Assembly: GCF_900094555.1 (NCBI RefSeq)
Contig: NZ_FMAC01000006.1
Coordinates: 310,001 to 374,000, forward strand
Direction of reading: 5' to 3'
DNA length: 64,000 nucleotides
From: Martinezella hainanensis
GTDB taxonomy: Bacteria; Pseudomonadota; Alphaproteobacteria; Rhizobiales; Rhizobiaceae
Positions 35,313 to 43,653 of the stretch are shown here, piece by piece; the first letter of the stretch is position 1, and every line of letters starts with the position of its first letter. The position numbers were made by a program, and so were the translations under genes. The notes beneath the pieces were generated by a model. It had not been told where the DNA came from. It saw nothing but the letters and a program-made list of their open reading frames with translations, and searched no databases.

Positions 35313-36497
35313 GTGCCAGCAATGATGCCTAATGCGAACCAGACACCGATAGCGCGAAAAATCTCAACAAATTCCGTTATTCGGACCATACTTGCAAAAG
35401 GCCCTATTTCCCGCGCGGATATTGCCAAGCAAACGGGCTTGTCCAAACAAACGATTTCCGACGTCGTTCGCAATTTGGAGAACAATGGTTGGTTGAAGCC
35501 GAGCGGATATACCGACGGGCGCCTGGGGCGAACTGCAATAACCTATGAGCTTGATGCAAGTGCGGGTTTCGCAGCATCCATCGATCTAGGCGGAACCAAG
35601 ATCGCCGCCATCATCTGCGATCTGGTTGGTAACATCGTCGCCGAAACCAAAGTGCCCACAAGTTCGCTCGGCGGGGTCCATCTGGTCGATCAATTCCACG
35701 CCATTATACAGGACCTTGCTCGGAGCGCCTGCATCGATCTGGCCAAATTGCGCGTCATAGTGCTGGCTACGCCAGGTGTGCTTGATCCGGCCACCGGACA
35801 TATCAATGTCGCCCCGAACATCCCGGGAGTCGAAACAATTGACTTGCGCGGCCTCTTGAGTGACCGGATGGCAATCCCGGTCATCATTGAAAACGACGTC
35901 AATCTTGCCGCACAGGGAGAACGATGGCGAGGGCACGGCTCCACATCAGATAATTTTGCCTTCGTGGCGCTGGGCACCGGTATCGGCATGGGCATCATTG
36001 CAAATGGCAGCCTCATGCGCGGCGCACGCGGCGCCGCCGGGGAGATCGCCTATCTACCTCTCGGCGGGGAGCCATTTGATCCGGGTGGCTTTACCCTCGG
36101 TACTCTTGAAAGCGCTGTGGGTAGTGCTGCAATGGTGCGGCGTTATTCTGGATATGGTGGGCAGGGTGAGGCAACTGTAGCGGATCTTTTTTCGGCTCTG
36201 GCGGCTGGCGAGCCAGCCGCTGTTGCCGTGATCGAGGAAACTTCGCGATCGATTGCGCTTGCCATTGCCGCAATCGGTGCAACGCTCGATCCAGAACTGG
36301 TGATCATGGGCGGCAGTATCGGCGCGCGCCCCGAACTTGTCGAAGCTATTCGCAGGTATTTGCCACGTTGCACGCCTTACCCACCCCGTATCGAGATCAG
36401 TCAGTTTGGCAATCGGGCTGCTCTCGTCGGCGGCATCGGCATTGCAGTCGAGCACATGCACCAAGAGCTGTTCGGTGTTGATTTGCAAGATCCATGA
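35313..36497 (+). CDS. ROK-family transcriptional regulator
   Basis: A repressor of about 394 residues with an N-terminal winged helix (about residues 15-75: ISRADIAKQTGLSKQTISDVV) and a ROK sugar-kinase-like domain. ASIDLGGTKIAAIICD is the phosphate motif and VIIENDVNLAA a sugar-site motif. The zinc-binding cysteines usual in ROK repressors (CxCGxxGC) are missing: the corresponding place after RGARGAAGEIAYLPLG has FDPGGFTLGTLE. The GTG at 35313 is chosen because AAGGGTGGA lies upstream; an ATG at 35322 is possible. It is divergent from the glycosidase-like gene. Confidence 0.85.
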   Translation: MPAMMPNANQTPIARKISTNSVIRTILAKGPISRADIAKQTGLSKQTISDVVRNLENNGWLKPSGYTDGRLGRTAITYELDASAGFAASIDLGGTKIAAIICDLVGNIVAETKVPTSSLGGVHLVDQFHAIIQDLARSACIDLAKLRVIVLATPGVLDPATGHINVAPNIPGVETIDLRGLLSDRMAIPVIIENDVNLAAQGERWRGHGSTSDNFAFVALGTGIGMGIIANGSLMRGARGAAGEIAYLPLGGEPFDPGGFTLGTLESAVGSAAMVRRYSGYGGQGEATVADLFSALAAGEPAAVAVIEETSRSIALAIAAIGATLDPELVIMGGSIGARPELVEAIRRYLPRCTPYPPRIEISQFGNRAALVGGIGIAVEHMHQELFGVDLQDP

Positions 36498-36923
36498 GAT
36501 GAGCATCGTATCGCGCAAATGAATTGCTAGAAGACGAATTCAACAGGCAGAGATTGAGGAGATAGCGAGCCGCCGGCGAGTGGCCACAAGAGATATACGA
36601 ACAACTAGGGAATGCGCAGCCGCGCCCTGCTTGTGTGATTGCACGCCGGACGGAGGCACGGCTATTCGACAGCTGCGCTCACGACAACAAGATTGGGCGA
36701 CCATATCATCTTGAATAGATTTGGTTCTTCGGCGATCCATCCATCGCTGTACAGCTGGTGCGCCGATATTGCACCTAGCTGATCTTGAAAGGGGCGGAAC
36801 CGCGGGCTCGCTCGTCTTCCTCCGGCATCAATCAAAATTCTGGCTCTTGATCTTCAGATTGTCGATATCAGGATCCGGGTTGCCCTGCCCCAGGGACCCG
36901 TGGGCGCCTTTTCGGGTTCTTCC
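36498..36923. other. Gene-free interval with coding-like fragments
   Basis: Between two convergent genes lie 426 bases without an intact gene. On the minus strand two short stretches look like former protein ends: one reading YSDGWIAEEPNLFKMIW and stopping at 36662, and another ending IKSQNFD near 36830. I cannot identify the parent gene. Confidence 0.35.
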
Positions 36924-39569
36924 TTATTGTGGAACGGCCCCATTAAGCCGCCTCCGTATCAGGGGCGCTGTCGGGGGCTGAAGCGCGTTATGCAGGATAA
37001 GTGGGAGGATGCCACCGGCCCGGAGAATTTCGACCTCCGCGCTGGTTTCGATCGCTGCTGTCGCGACAAGCTGCGTCTGTTGCCCATCTTTACGTTTCAC
37101 GACAACCCCTATCTGGCAACGCGGATCGACGCGAGCCGCATCCGCGGCGATCTCGATAACGTCACCCGACACAAGCGCGAGCTCGTCCGGACCAAAACCA
37201 TCCGGCAGCCGCAGCGGCAGGATGCCCATGCCGATCAGGTTCCACCTGTGTATCCGCTCGAAGCTCAGGGCGAGAACCGCCCTTACCCCGAGCAAGGCAA
37301 CTCCCTTCGCAGCCCAGTCGCGCGACGATCCCATGCCGTATCGCTCGCCAGCGACGATGACGACGGATCGATCGTCTTCAGAATAGCGTTGAGCCGCAGC
37401 CCATAGGGACATCATATCGCCCGAAGGGGCATAGACGGTCGAGCCCGGCGGGATATCCGCGCCGATCAGGTTGCGGACGGTCTTGTTGGTAAACAGGCCG
37501 CGGACCATGGTTTCCCAGTTTCCCCGGCGGGACGCGAAGACGTTGAGATCGGTTGGGTTCTCTCCTCTCTCGACGAGATAGGTCCCCGCATCGCTGCCGA
37601 CTGAAACGGCGCCGGCCGGAGAAATGTGATCCGTGGTAATATCGTCGCCGACGACCAAGATGGGATGAGCCTGATAATTGCCCAGCAACGTGCCCTTGCC
37701 GAAGCTCGCAAAGGGCGGCCGGCGAATATAGGTCGACTTCTCGTCCCATGGAAAAATGGTCGTGGTCGGCGCATCGAGCTCGCGCCACGCCTTGCTAGCC
37801 TCGGCTTTCTCATAGGCAGGTGCGAAGTCCCAGACATTCGCAGCCCGTGCCAGGGCCTTGTCGATCTCCGACGCCTTCGGCCACAGCATCGAAAGCGTGA
37901 CCGGCATTCCTTCCTGCGAAAGACCTATGGGGTCTGAGAGTATGTCCAGCTCAACGGTGCCGGCCAGAGCAAAGGCGACGACCATCGGCGGAGATGCCAG
38001 AAAGCCTGCCTCCAGCTGCGGATGCACGCGCCCAGGGAAATTCCGGTTTCCCGACAGCACCGCCACGGGCAGGATGCCGCGCTCGGCCATGGCCTTTGCG
38101 ACAGGCTCCGTCAGCGGCCCGGAATTGCCGATGCATGTCGTGCAGCCATAGCCGACGATCCCGAAACCCACCGCCTCAAGATCTTCAAGCAGACCGGCGC
38201 GCTCGAGATAGCGCCCGGCAGTCGGCGAGCCCGGCGCCAGCGAAGTCTTCACCCAATGCGGCGGACATAGCCCGTAGGCGCGCGCCTTGCGCGCGAGCAG
38301 GCCGGCTGCAACAAGCAGTCGGGGATCGGAGGTGTTCGTGCAGCTCGTGATCGCGGCGATCGCGACGGCGCCGTTGTTTGGCTGTCCCTCAACTTCCACC
38401 GATACCTTCATCATGTCGGCGATGGCATGCGCCGTTTCGCCGACAGGGATGCGGTCCTGGGGACGCCGAGGACCAGCGAGACTCGGCTCGATGCTTGCGA
38501 GATCGATTTCGAGTGTCGAGGTATATCGTGGCTCGCACGACGGGTCGAACCAGATGCCCACGCGTCTGGCGTAACGCTCAACGAAATCGACATGACCCTC
38601 GCTTCGCCCCGTCGCTCTCAAGTATTGCATCGTGTGGCCGTCGATCGGGAAATAGCCGCTGTTGCCGCCGAACTCCGGCGTCATGTTGGCAACGACGGCA
38701 CGATCGCCTGCTGTCAGCGTCGAAACGCCCGGCCCGTAGAATTCGACGAACTTGTCCTGAAGATCGATCTGACGCAGCAGATGGGTAACCACCAATGCCA
38801 GATCGGTGGCAAGAACACCCTCGCGCAGGCCGCCGGTCAGGCGCACGCCTACGACATCCGGCACGCGCAGCGTCACCGGCATGCCGAAAAAGACGCTTTC
38901 CGCCTCCAAGCCGCCGACGCCCCAGGCAAGCACGCCGATGCCATTGATCATCGGTGTGTGGCTATCCGTGCCGATCAGCGTATCGGGAACGGCCCAGCGC
39001 CTGCCGTCCTTCTGCTGGTCGGTCACGACCGTGGCAAGCCGCTCCAGATTGAGGGTATGCATGATGCCCGTCCCGGGGGGATGGACCCTAAAGCCGGAGA
39101 GCGTATTGGTCGCCCATTTCATGAAGCTGTAGCGCTCTGCATTGCGCTCATATTCCCGCACCATGTTCCGCTCCAGCGAAGCGGAGCTGCCGAATGCATC
39201 GACGGCAACCGAATGATCCGTCGAAACATCCACCGGCACCACCGGATTGAGCAAGGCGGGGTCACCGCCGGCCTCGGCCAATGCCGAGCGCATGCCGGCG
39301 ATATCGACGAGCGCCGGCCCGCAGGTCGTGTCGTGCATCAGCACGCGGTTCGGCAGGAAGGGGATTTCGACCTCGCTCCTGCCTTCGTCGAGCCAGGCGA
39401 TGATCGCCGATTTTGCGCGTTCGGCGTCGTCTCCCCCCGTCCGGAGCACGTTCTCCAGCAGGATGCGATGGATATAGGGCATCCGGCCAAGGAGAGCGCC
39501 TGCTACCTGCGGCAGATCGATGATATCATACTGGATGCCGTTTGCGTCGAATTTGCTGATCGTCGTCAT
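36924..39569 (-). CDS. Aconitate hydratase (AcnA/IRP type)
   Basis: An 881-residue [4Fe-4S] hydratase of the AcnA/IRP1 type. The three cluster cysteines are in AITSCTNTSDP (near residue 410) and CTTCIGNSG (near 475). Domain 1 substrate motifs (DSTDHS-like VDVSTDHSV, GTDSHTPMINGIGVLAWGVGG) are intact, and the C-terminal swivel domain carries the catalytic serine region YGMGSSRDWAAKG. The length fits aconitase A. Its neighbours are an MFS symporter, a lactonase and a GntR regulator, not TCA-cycle genes, so this is probably an accessory hydratase for a tricarboxylate such as aconitate or a methylcitrate-like acid. Confidence 0.88.
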   Translation of the reverse strand: MTTISKFDANGIQYDIIDLPQVAGALLGRMPYIHRILLENVLRTGGDDAERAKSAIIAWLDEGRSEVEIPFLPNRVLMHDTTCGPALVDIAGMRSALAEAGGDPALLNPVVPVDVSTDHSVAVDAFGSSASLERNMVREYERNAERYSFMKWATNTLSGFRVHPPGTGIMHTLNLERLATVVTDQQKDGRRWAVPDTLIGTDSHTPMINGIGVLAWGVGGLEAESVFFGMPVTLRVPDVVGVRLTGGLREGVLATDLALVVTHLLRQIDLQDKFVEFYGPGVSTLTAGDRAVVANMTPEFGGNSGYFPIDGHTMQYLRATGRSEGHVDFVERYARRVGIWFDPSCEPRYTSTLEIDLASIEPSLAGPRRPQDRIPVGETAHAIADMMKVSVEVEGQPNNGAVAIAAITSCTNTSDPRLLVAAGLLARKARAYGLCPPHWVKTSLAPGSPTAGRYLERAGLLEDLEAVGFGIVGYGCTTCIGNSGPLTEPVAKAMAERGILPVAVLSGNRNFPGRVHPQLEAGFLASPPMVVAFALAGTVELDILSDPIGLSQEGMPVTLSMLWPKASEIDKALARAANVWDFAPAYEKAEASKAWRELDAPTTTIFPWDEKSTYIRRPPFASFGKGTLLGNYQAHPILVVGDDITTDHISPAGAVSVGSDAGTYLVERGENPTDLNVFASRRGNWETMVRGLFTNKTVRNLIGADIPPGSTVYAPSGDMMSLWAAAQRYSEDDRSVVIVAGERYGMGSSRDWAAKGVALLGVRAVLALSFERIHRWNLIGMGILPLRLPDGFGPDELALVSGDVIEIAADAARVDPRCQIGVVVKRKDGQQTQLVATAAIETSAEVEILRAGGILPLILHNALQPPTAPLIRRRLNGAVPQ

Positions 39570-39585
39570 GCTCTGAAACTCTGCC

Positions 39586-40938
39586 TCAGGTTTTGGGCTG
39601 CCTGGCGCGCGCGATATGAAACTGCCCAGATGGTCCAGCGTCCTCCGCCGTCTCTCCGTTGGAGACCCGCATGAACCAGGTCATCAGGAAGGACAGGAAC
39701 AGCAGTGCGGCGAGGAACATGAGCCCACCGAGAGCGCTGCCCGTCCAGGTCTTGGCTGCGCCCATGGCGTAGGGACCGACAAAGCCGCCGAGATTGCCGA
39801 TGGAATTGATGGCGGCAATCGAGACTGCCGCGGTCGAGCGGCTGAGGAAGAGACCGGGCAACGACCAGAAGGGCGACTTGAAGGCATAGATGCCCGCAAG
39901 CGCCACGGAGATAAGGCCGATAGCGATATAAGGATCGCGGGTCAGGCCCGTGGCCGCCAAGGCGACACCGGCAATCAGCAATGGTGCTGCGGTATGCTTC
40001 TGACGCTCGCCGGTGCGGTCCGAGCTGCGCGACCACAGGACCATGGCGATGGTGGCAACCGCATAGGGCACCATCGCGACGAGGCCGATCTGAAAATGGC
40101 TGAGATTAGCGCCGAATCCCTGGATGATCTGCGGCATCCACAGTCCGATACCGAGATTGCCGACCTGATAGATGAAATAGATGGCCGACAGGAACAGCAC
40201 TTTGGGATTCGAAATCGCCTGCCAAAGCCCGAGATGCTTGACGTTCTTGCGGTTGGCATGATCAGCCGCGAGCTCCTTGGTAAGCCAGTTGCGCTCTTCC
40301 TCGGTCAGCCATTTCGCCTTTTCGGGGCGGTCGGTCATGTAGAAATAATTGAAGATGCCGGCCGTAACCGCGGGAACGCCCTCAAGAATGAGCATCCATC
40401 GCCATCCGGGAAGGCCGAAGCCGCTGACATTGTCCATGATCCAGGTGCTGAGCGGCGCACCCATCAGATAGGAAACGGGAATGGCGGCCGTGAAGAACGC
40501 CACCGTCGTCGCTTGCTCCTTCGAACGGAACCAATAGGTCAGATAGATGATGATGCCGGGGAAGAAACCGGCTTCGGCAACGCCGAGAAGAAAGCGCAGG
40601 ATATAAAGCTGCATGGCGTTCTGGGCAAAACCAGTCAACACGGCAACGGCGCCCCAGGTCAGCAGGATGCGCGAGATCCAGATGCGCGATCCGTATTTCT
40701 GCAGGGCGATGTTGCTCGGCACCTCGAAGAGGAAATAACCGATGAAGAAGATACCGCCGGCAAAGCCGAAGGCTTCGGCAGACAGCGCCAGATCCTTGTT
40801 CATCTGCAATGCCGCGTAGCCGAGGTTGGCGCGATCCAGATACGAGATGACATAAAGCAGGAACGTGTAAGGGACGATCCTCCAGAAGACCTTCCGCATC
40901 GTCGTCTTTTCTAGCGCGCTTGTCGCTGTATCGGTCAT
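39586..40938 (-). CDS. MFS transporter, anion:cation symporter type
   Basis: A 450-residue carrier with 12 predicted membrane segments of the ACS (phthalate/tartrate/glucarate) family. The ATG at 40938 follows GGGAGG and gives a normal N-terminus; the frame continues upstream without a start of that quality. NIALQKYGSRIWISRILLTWG and AEAGFFPGIIIYLTYWF are typical ACS motifs. It is 16 bases upstream of the aconitase gene and probably imports that enzyme's substrate, an organic anion. Confidence 0.88.
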   Translation of the reverse strand: MTDTATSALEKTTMRKVFWRIVPYTFLLYVISYLDRANLGYAALQMNKDLALSAEAFGFAGGIFFIGYFLFEVPSNIALQKYGSRIWISRILLTWGAVAVLTGFAQNAMQLYILRFLLGVAEAGFFPGIIIYLTYWFRSKEQATTVAFFTAAIPVSYLMGAPLSTWIMDNVSGFGLPGWRWMLILEGVPAVTAGIFNYFYMTDRPEKAKWLTEEERNWLTKELAADHANRKNVKHLGLWQAISNPKVLFLSAIYFIYQVGNLGIGLWMPQIIQGFGANLSHFQIGLVAMVPYAVATIAMVLWSRSSDRTGERQKHTAAPLLIAGVALAATGLTRDPYIAIGLISVALAGIYAFKSPFWSLPGLFLSRSTAAVSIAAINSIGNLGGFVGPYAMGAAKTWTGSALGGLMFLAALLFLSFLMTWFMRVSNGETAEDAGPSGQFHIARARQPKT

Positions 40939-41009
40939 TGCTACCTCCCAGAAGCATTGATGGCGGCCCGAGGTCAACTCGAGCACATATGGTCTATTTA
41001 CACAATATG

Positions 41010-41025
41010 ATTATAAAATGCAATT
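41010..41025. repeat. 16-base element shared, inverted, with 43330-43345
   Basis: ATTATAAAATGCAATT here is the exact reverse complement of the 16 bases at 43330-43345. It lies in the promoter region between the divergent MFS and lactonase genes. A 16-base identity at two places flanking the same regulator gene is unlikely by chance and suggests a shared regulatory site. Confidence 0.55.
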
Positions 41026-41083
41026 GCGACGATGTGCGTGCCGCGTTATGATTTTGGACACATCATTCAGGGAGGATGTCCGC

Positions 41084-42157
41084 ATGACTGGAGAAAGGAC
41101 GAGGATCGCCTATGTCGGCGCCCGCACGACGAGGGCTCGCAATGCGCGCGGCAACGGGTTGAACGTCTATCGGCTGGCGCAGGATTTGAGCTGGGAGCAT
41201 CGTCAGCTCCTGGAGATGGAAAACCCTTCCTTCCTCGCCTTCGATCGAACGGGGCATTTCCTTTATACCGTTCACGGCGATTCCGATCGCGTCAGCGCTT
41301 TCTCCATCGACCCGGCATCAGGACACCTGACCTTCCTGAACAAGCAATCGACCGAGGGGCGCAACCCTGTGCATCTCTCGTTCGATCCATCGAACCGGTT
41401 TCTGATCGTCGCAAACCACGTCACGTCCACGCTCGCCGTTCTTCGCCGCCAGGAAGATGGGCGACTTGGTTCGGTCGAGAGCCTCACCACCATCGAAGGA
41501 GAGGTCGGCCCGCATCGGGTCGAACAGCCTTTCGCCAAACCGCATCAGGTGGAATTCGATCCTTCGGGAAACTGGATTGCGGTGCCGGACAAGGGATTGG
41601 ACAAGATCCTCGTTTACCATTTGGATCCCGCTTCCGGCATGCTGACGGAAGTGGCGTCCTGCCACTCCCGGGAGGGCGCAGGCCCGCGTCACATCGTCTT
41701 TCATCCGCGAGGGCGCCTTGCCTATGTGATCAACGAATTGGACTCGACCGTCGCGGCGCATCGCTTCGACCCGGCAACGGGCAGCATCGAGCCGTTCCAG
41801 ATCCTGTCTTCGCTTGCCGACAGCTTTACCGGCAACAGCCGCGGTGCCGAAATCGCGGTTTCCGCCGACGGCCGCTTCGTCTACGCTTCAAATCGCGGCA
41901 GCGACACGATCGCAGCCTTCTCGATCGGCGAAGACGGACGCATGACACCCCTGGGCTCGTGGGCCACGGCAGGAAGGACGCCGCGCTTCTTTGCCATGCT
42001 CCCAGAGGGCCGGACATTGCTGGTCGCGAATGAAGACAGCGATACGATCACTGCCTGCAGCATCGACAAGGCAACCGGGCATCTCTCGCGGATATCGAGC
42101 ACCCTTGCCGTTGGCAGCCCCGTCTGCATCCTTTTCAAGGATTTGGATCATACCTGA
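41084..42157 (+). CDS. Beta-propeller lactonase family protein (YbhE/Pgl type)
   Basis: A 357-residue seven-bladed propeller of the 6-phosphogluconolactonase/muconate-cycloisomerase-like family. The ATG at 41084 follows GGGAGG by eight bases. Repeated blades are visible: LAFDRTGHFLYTVH, LSFDPSNRFLIVANH, VEFDPSGNWIAVPD, IVFHPRGRLAYVINE and ISADGRFVYASNRG-like segments at about 50-residue intervals. KPHQVEFDPSG and GPRHIVFHP contain the conserved histidines. It is divergent from the MFS gene and its stop overlaps the convergent GntR gene by ten bases. It probably opens a sugar-acid or tricarboxylate lactone. Confidence 0.82.
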   Translation: MTGERTRIAYVGARTTRARNARGNGLNVYRLAQDLSWEHRQLLEMENPSFLAFDRTGHFLYTVHGDSDRVSAFSIDPASGHLTFLNKQSTEGRNPVHLSFDPSNRFLIVANHVTSTLAVLRRQEDGRLGSVESLTTIEGEVGPHRVEQPFAKPHQVEFDPSGNWIAVPDKGLDKILVYHLDPASGMLTEVASCHSREGAGPRHIVFHPRGRLAYVINELDSTVAAHRFDPATGSIEPFQILSSLADSFTGNSRGAEIAVSADGRFVYASNRGSDTIAAFSIGEDGRMTPLGSWATAGRTPRFFAMLPEGRTLLVANEDSDTITACSIDKATGHLSRISSTLAVGSPVCILFKDLDHT

Positions 42158-43032
42158 GGCGTTTTGATGCGGCTTGCCCCCATAATGTGGGTGTAGAGAA
42201 ACGCTGCCGCCTCATTGCGGCGGCCATCTTCGACCAGATCGAGAATATGCAGGTGTTCGGTCGTCTGCCGCGGAAGCCGGCTTCTGTCGATCGTGATGTG
42301 ATATTCGATCAGCCGACGCAGGCGGTTTATGCGTTTGATCGCATCGAGGAAAAACTCGTTGCGCGAGCAAGCCACGAGCATTTCGTGAAACTCGTTGTTT
42401 GCTTTGAAAATATCAGCGCGGGACCACGTCTGATATCCGCCCTGCCCGAGTTCCGTCTGTACCTGTCTCGCGTGTCTGAAACCTTCGGGGTCGGGCCTGA
42501 AGCTCGGCAGCAACATGGCCTGTTGCTCGATGACGGCACGGAAGGCATAGCCATCTTCATAACTCTGGCGTGACGTCAAAGTCTGGCGGAAAGACCAACC
42601 GTTACCGGGCAGCCGCTCAACCCATCCCTCATCGGCAATGCGGTGCAGGATCTTCAGCAACCGGCTTCGCGGCAGATCGTAAAGGCGCATCATTTCGCTT
42701 TCACTGACTCGCTCGGCGAGCTTGCCGGAAAAACGGTCCTCTGCGATCCGGAAATAGATGACTTCGTCACCGTCGCCGTCCTTCAGACCATCTGGCCTTG
42801 ATAATTCCAGATCGTCGCCGTCAACGGCCAGAAAATAACCCCTATTCGGCTCCGCGCGCACAATACCCCGACCCTCCAGGCTCCGCAGCGCACTCATGAT
42901 CGGAGCGCGGGAGACGCGGAATGTATCAGCCAGCATCTGGAGAGGCAGATGCTGGCCTTTGCGCATCCCATTCGCTTTCACGAATTCGATGATATTGCCG
43001 CTGATCTGCGGCGTGAGGCTGCTTCTCGCCAT
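42148..43032 (-). CDS. GntR-type regulator with two winged-helix domains
   Basis: A 294-residue protein that appears to carry two DNA-binding domains. The first, at about residues 8-70, reads QMLADTFRVSRAPIMSALRSLEGRGIV. The second, at about 92-150, reads SESEMMRLYDLPRSRLLKILHRIADEGWV and ends in a wing GNGWSF. A C-terminal FCD-type helical domain follows (about 155-290: AVIEQQAMLLPSF, ANNEFHEMLVACSRNEFF). Most FCD regulators have one winged helix and about 230 residues, so this one is longer by a domain. It probably regulates the aconitase/MFS and lactonase genes. Confidence 0.82.
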   Translation of the reverse strand: MARSSLTPQISGNIIEFVKANGMRKGQHLPLQMLADTFRVSRAPIMSALRSLEGRGIVRAEPNRGYFLAVDGDDLELSRPDGLKDGDGDEVIYFRIAEDRFSGKLAERVSESEMMRLYDLPRSRLLKILHRIADEGWVERLPGNGWSFRQTLTSRQSYEDGYAFRAVIEQQAMLLPSFRPDPEGFRHARQVQTELGQGGYQTWSRADIFKANNEFHEMLVACSRNEFFLDAIKRINRLRRLIEYHITIDRSRLPRQTTEHLHILDLVEDGRRNEAAAFLYTHIMGASRIKTPQV

Positions 43033-43120
43033 GACTTCCGATTCATCGCTTTCAATACGGGTTTTTTATCACCGCAGAAAACATCAAGACAGCCCTAACG
43101 ATGCCTGAACCCGATCTTCT

Positions 43121-43317
43121 TCACCTGGCGTTTTTGACGAATTCCGTCGTATACGTCCTTGAAAGATCGATTTGCTTGCCTTTGACATTCTTGGAGAATT
43201 CCGAAGGAATCGTCAGAACAGTTTCGGGGCCTCCCTCAGGCATCATCCCGTCCGGCGTGAAGATGCCCTTACTTGCCTCGAGCGCCTTCACATATCCGTC
43301 CTTGTGATAATTACTTT
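43121..43317 (-). pseudogene. C-terminal remnant of an ABC substrate-binding protein
   Basis: Reading the minus strand into the stop at 43121 gives NYHKDGYVKALEASKGIFT, then PDGMMPEGGPETVLTIPSEF, KNVKGKQIDLSRTY and TEFVKNAR. This is the typical end of a NitT/TauT- or NMT1-type binding protein. An in-frame TAA lies immediately upstream at about 43318 and no start is possible, so only about 65 C-terminal residues remain. The rest of the gene and its transporter are absent from this place. Confidence 0.65.
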
Positions 43318-43653
43318 AGAAGCCCTCAGAATTGCATTTTATAATTATATTATTTATTTTTAGAAAAGGGTGACGAAACGTATTCCGACGGCACCGGATA
43401 GATAATTTACGCGATACAAGACTTTAGGTTTCGGCTCGCCCTTGTCGCTTGCCGTCTGGCGATAGCCCGACACTCCGCGTCATCGATCGCAGATCCTCGT
43501 TAGCAATCCCGCTGTATCCGACATGCACAAGACCTTCGCTCCTTTCGTTGCGATTGCGACAATCACCTGGTCAGATGGACCTCGCCACGTCATGAGCCTT
43601 CTTCCTGCAGGGCCTGCGAAGCGCATTAATTTTTCAAGCCTCAAGCAGTGAGA
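43318..43653. other. Gene-free interval holding one regulatory-like element
   Basis: Apart from the 16-base element at 43330-43345 and short coding-like scraps on the minus strand (for example one ending at a stop near 43370), I see no gene in these bases. The interval is AT-rich near 43330-43365 and G/C-rich afterwards. Confidence 0.4.
43330..43345. repeat. 16-base element shared, inverted, with 41010-41025
   Basis: AATTGCATTTTATAAT is the exact reverse complement of the element between the MFS and lactonase genes. It lies about 300 bases upstream of the GntR gene within an AT-rich stretch that looks like a promoter region. Confidence 0.55.

Noticed and set aside
35304..35321. GTG at 35304 as start of the ROK regulator
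   Set aside because: It lies inside the ribosome-binding sequence AAGGGTGGA; the GTG at 35313 is better spaced.
38427..39674. 415-codon plus-strand reading frame
   Set aside because: Antisense to the aconitase gene; no recognisable domain.
39616..40914. 432-codon plus-strand reading frame
   Set aside because: Antisense to the MFS gene; composition typical of a shadow of a membrane protein.
41032..42033. 333-codon plus-strand reading frame in the lactonase region
   Set aside because: Out of frame with the propeller repeats, Arg- and Pro-rich, no motif.
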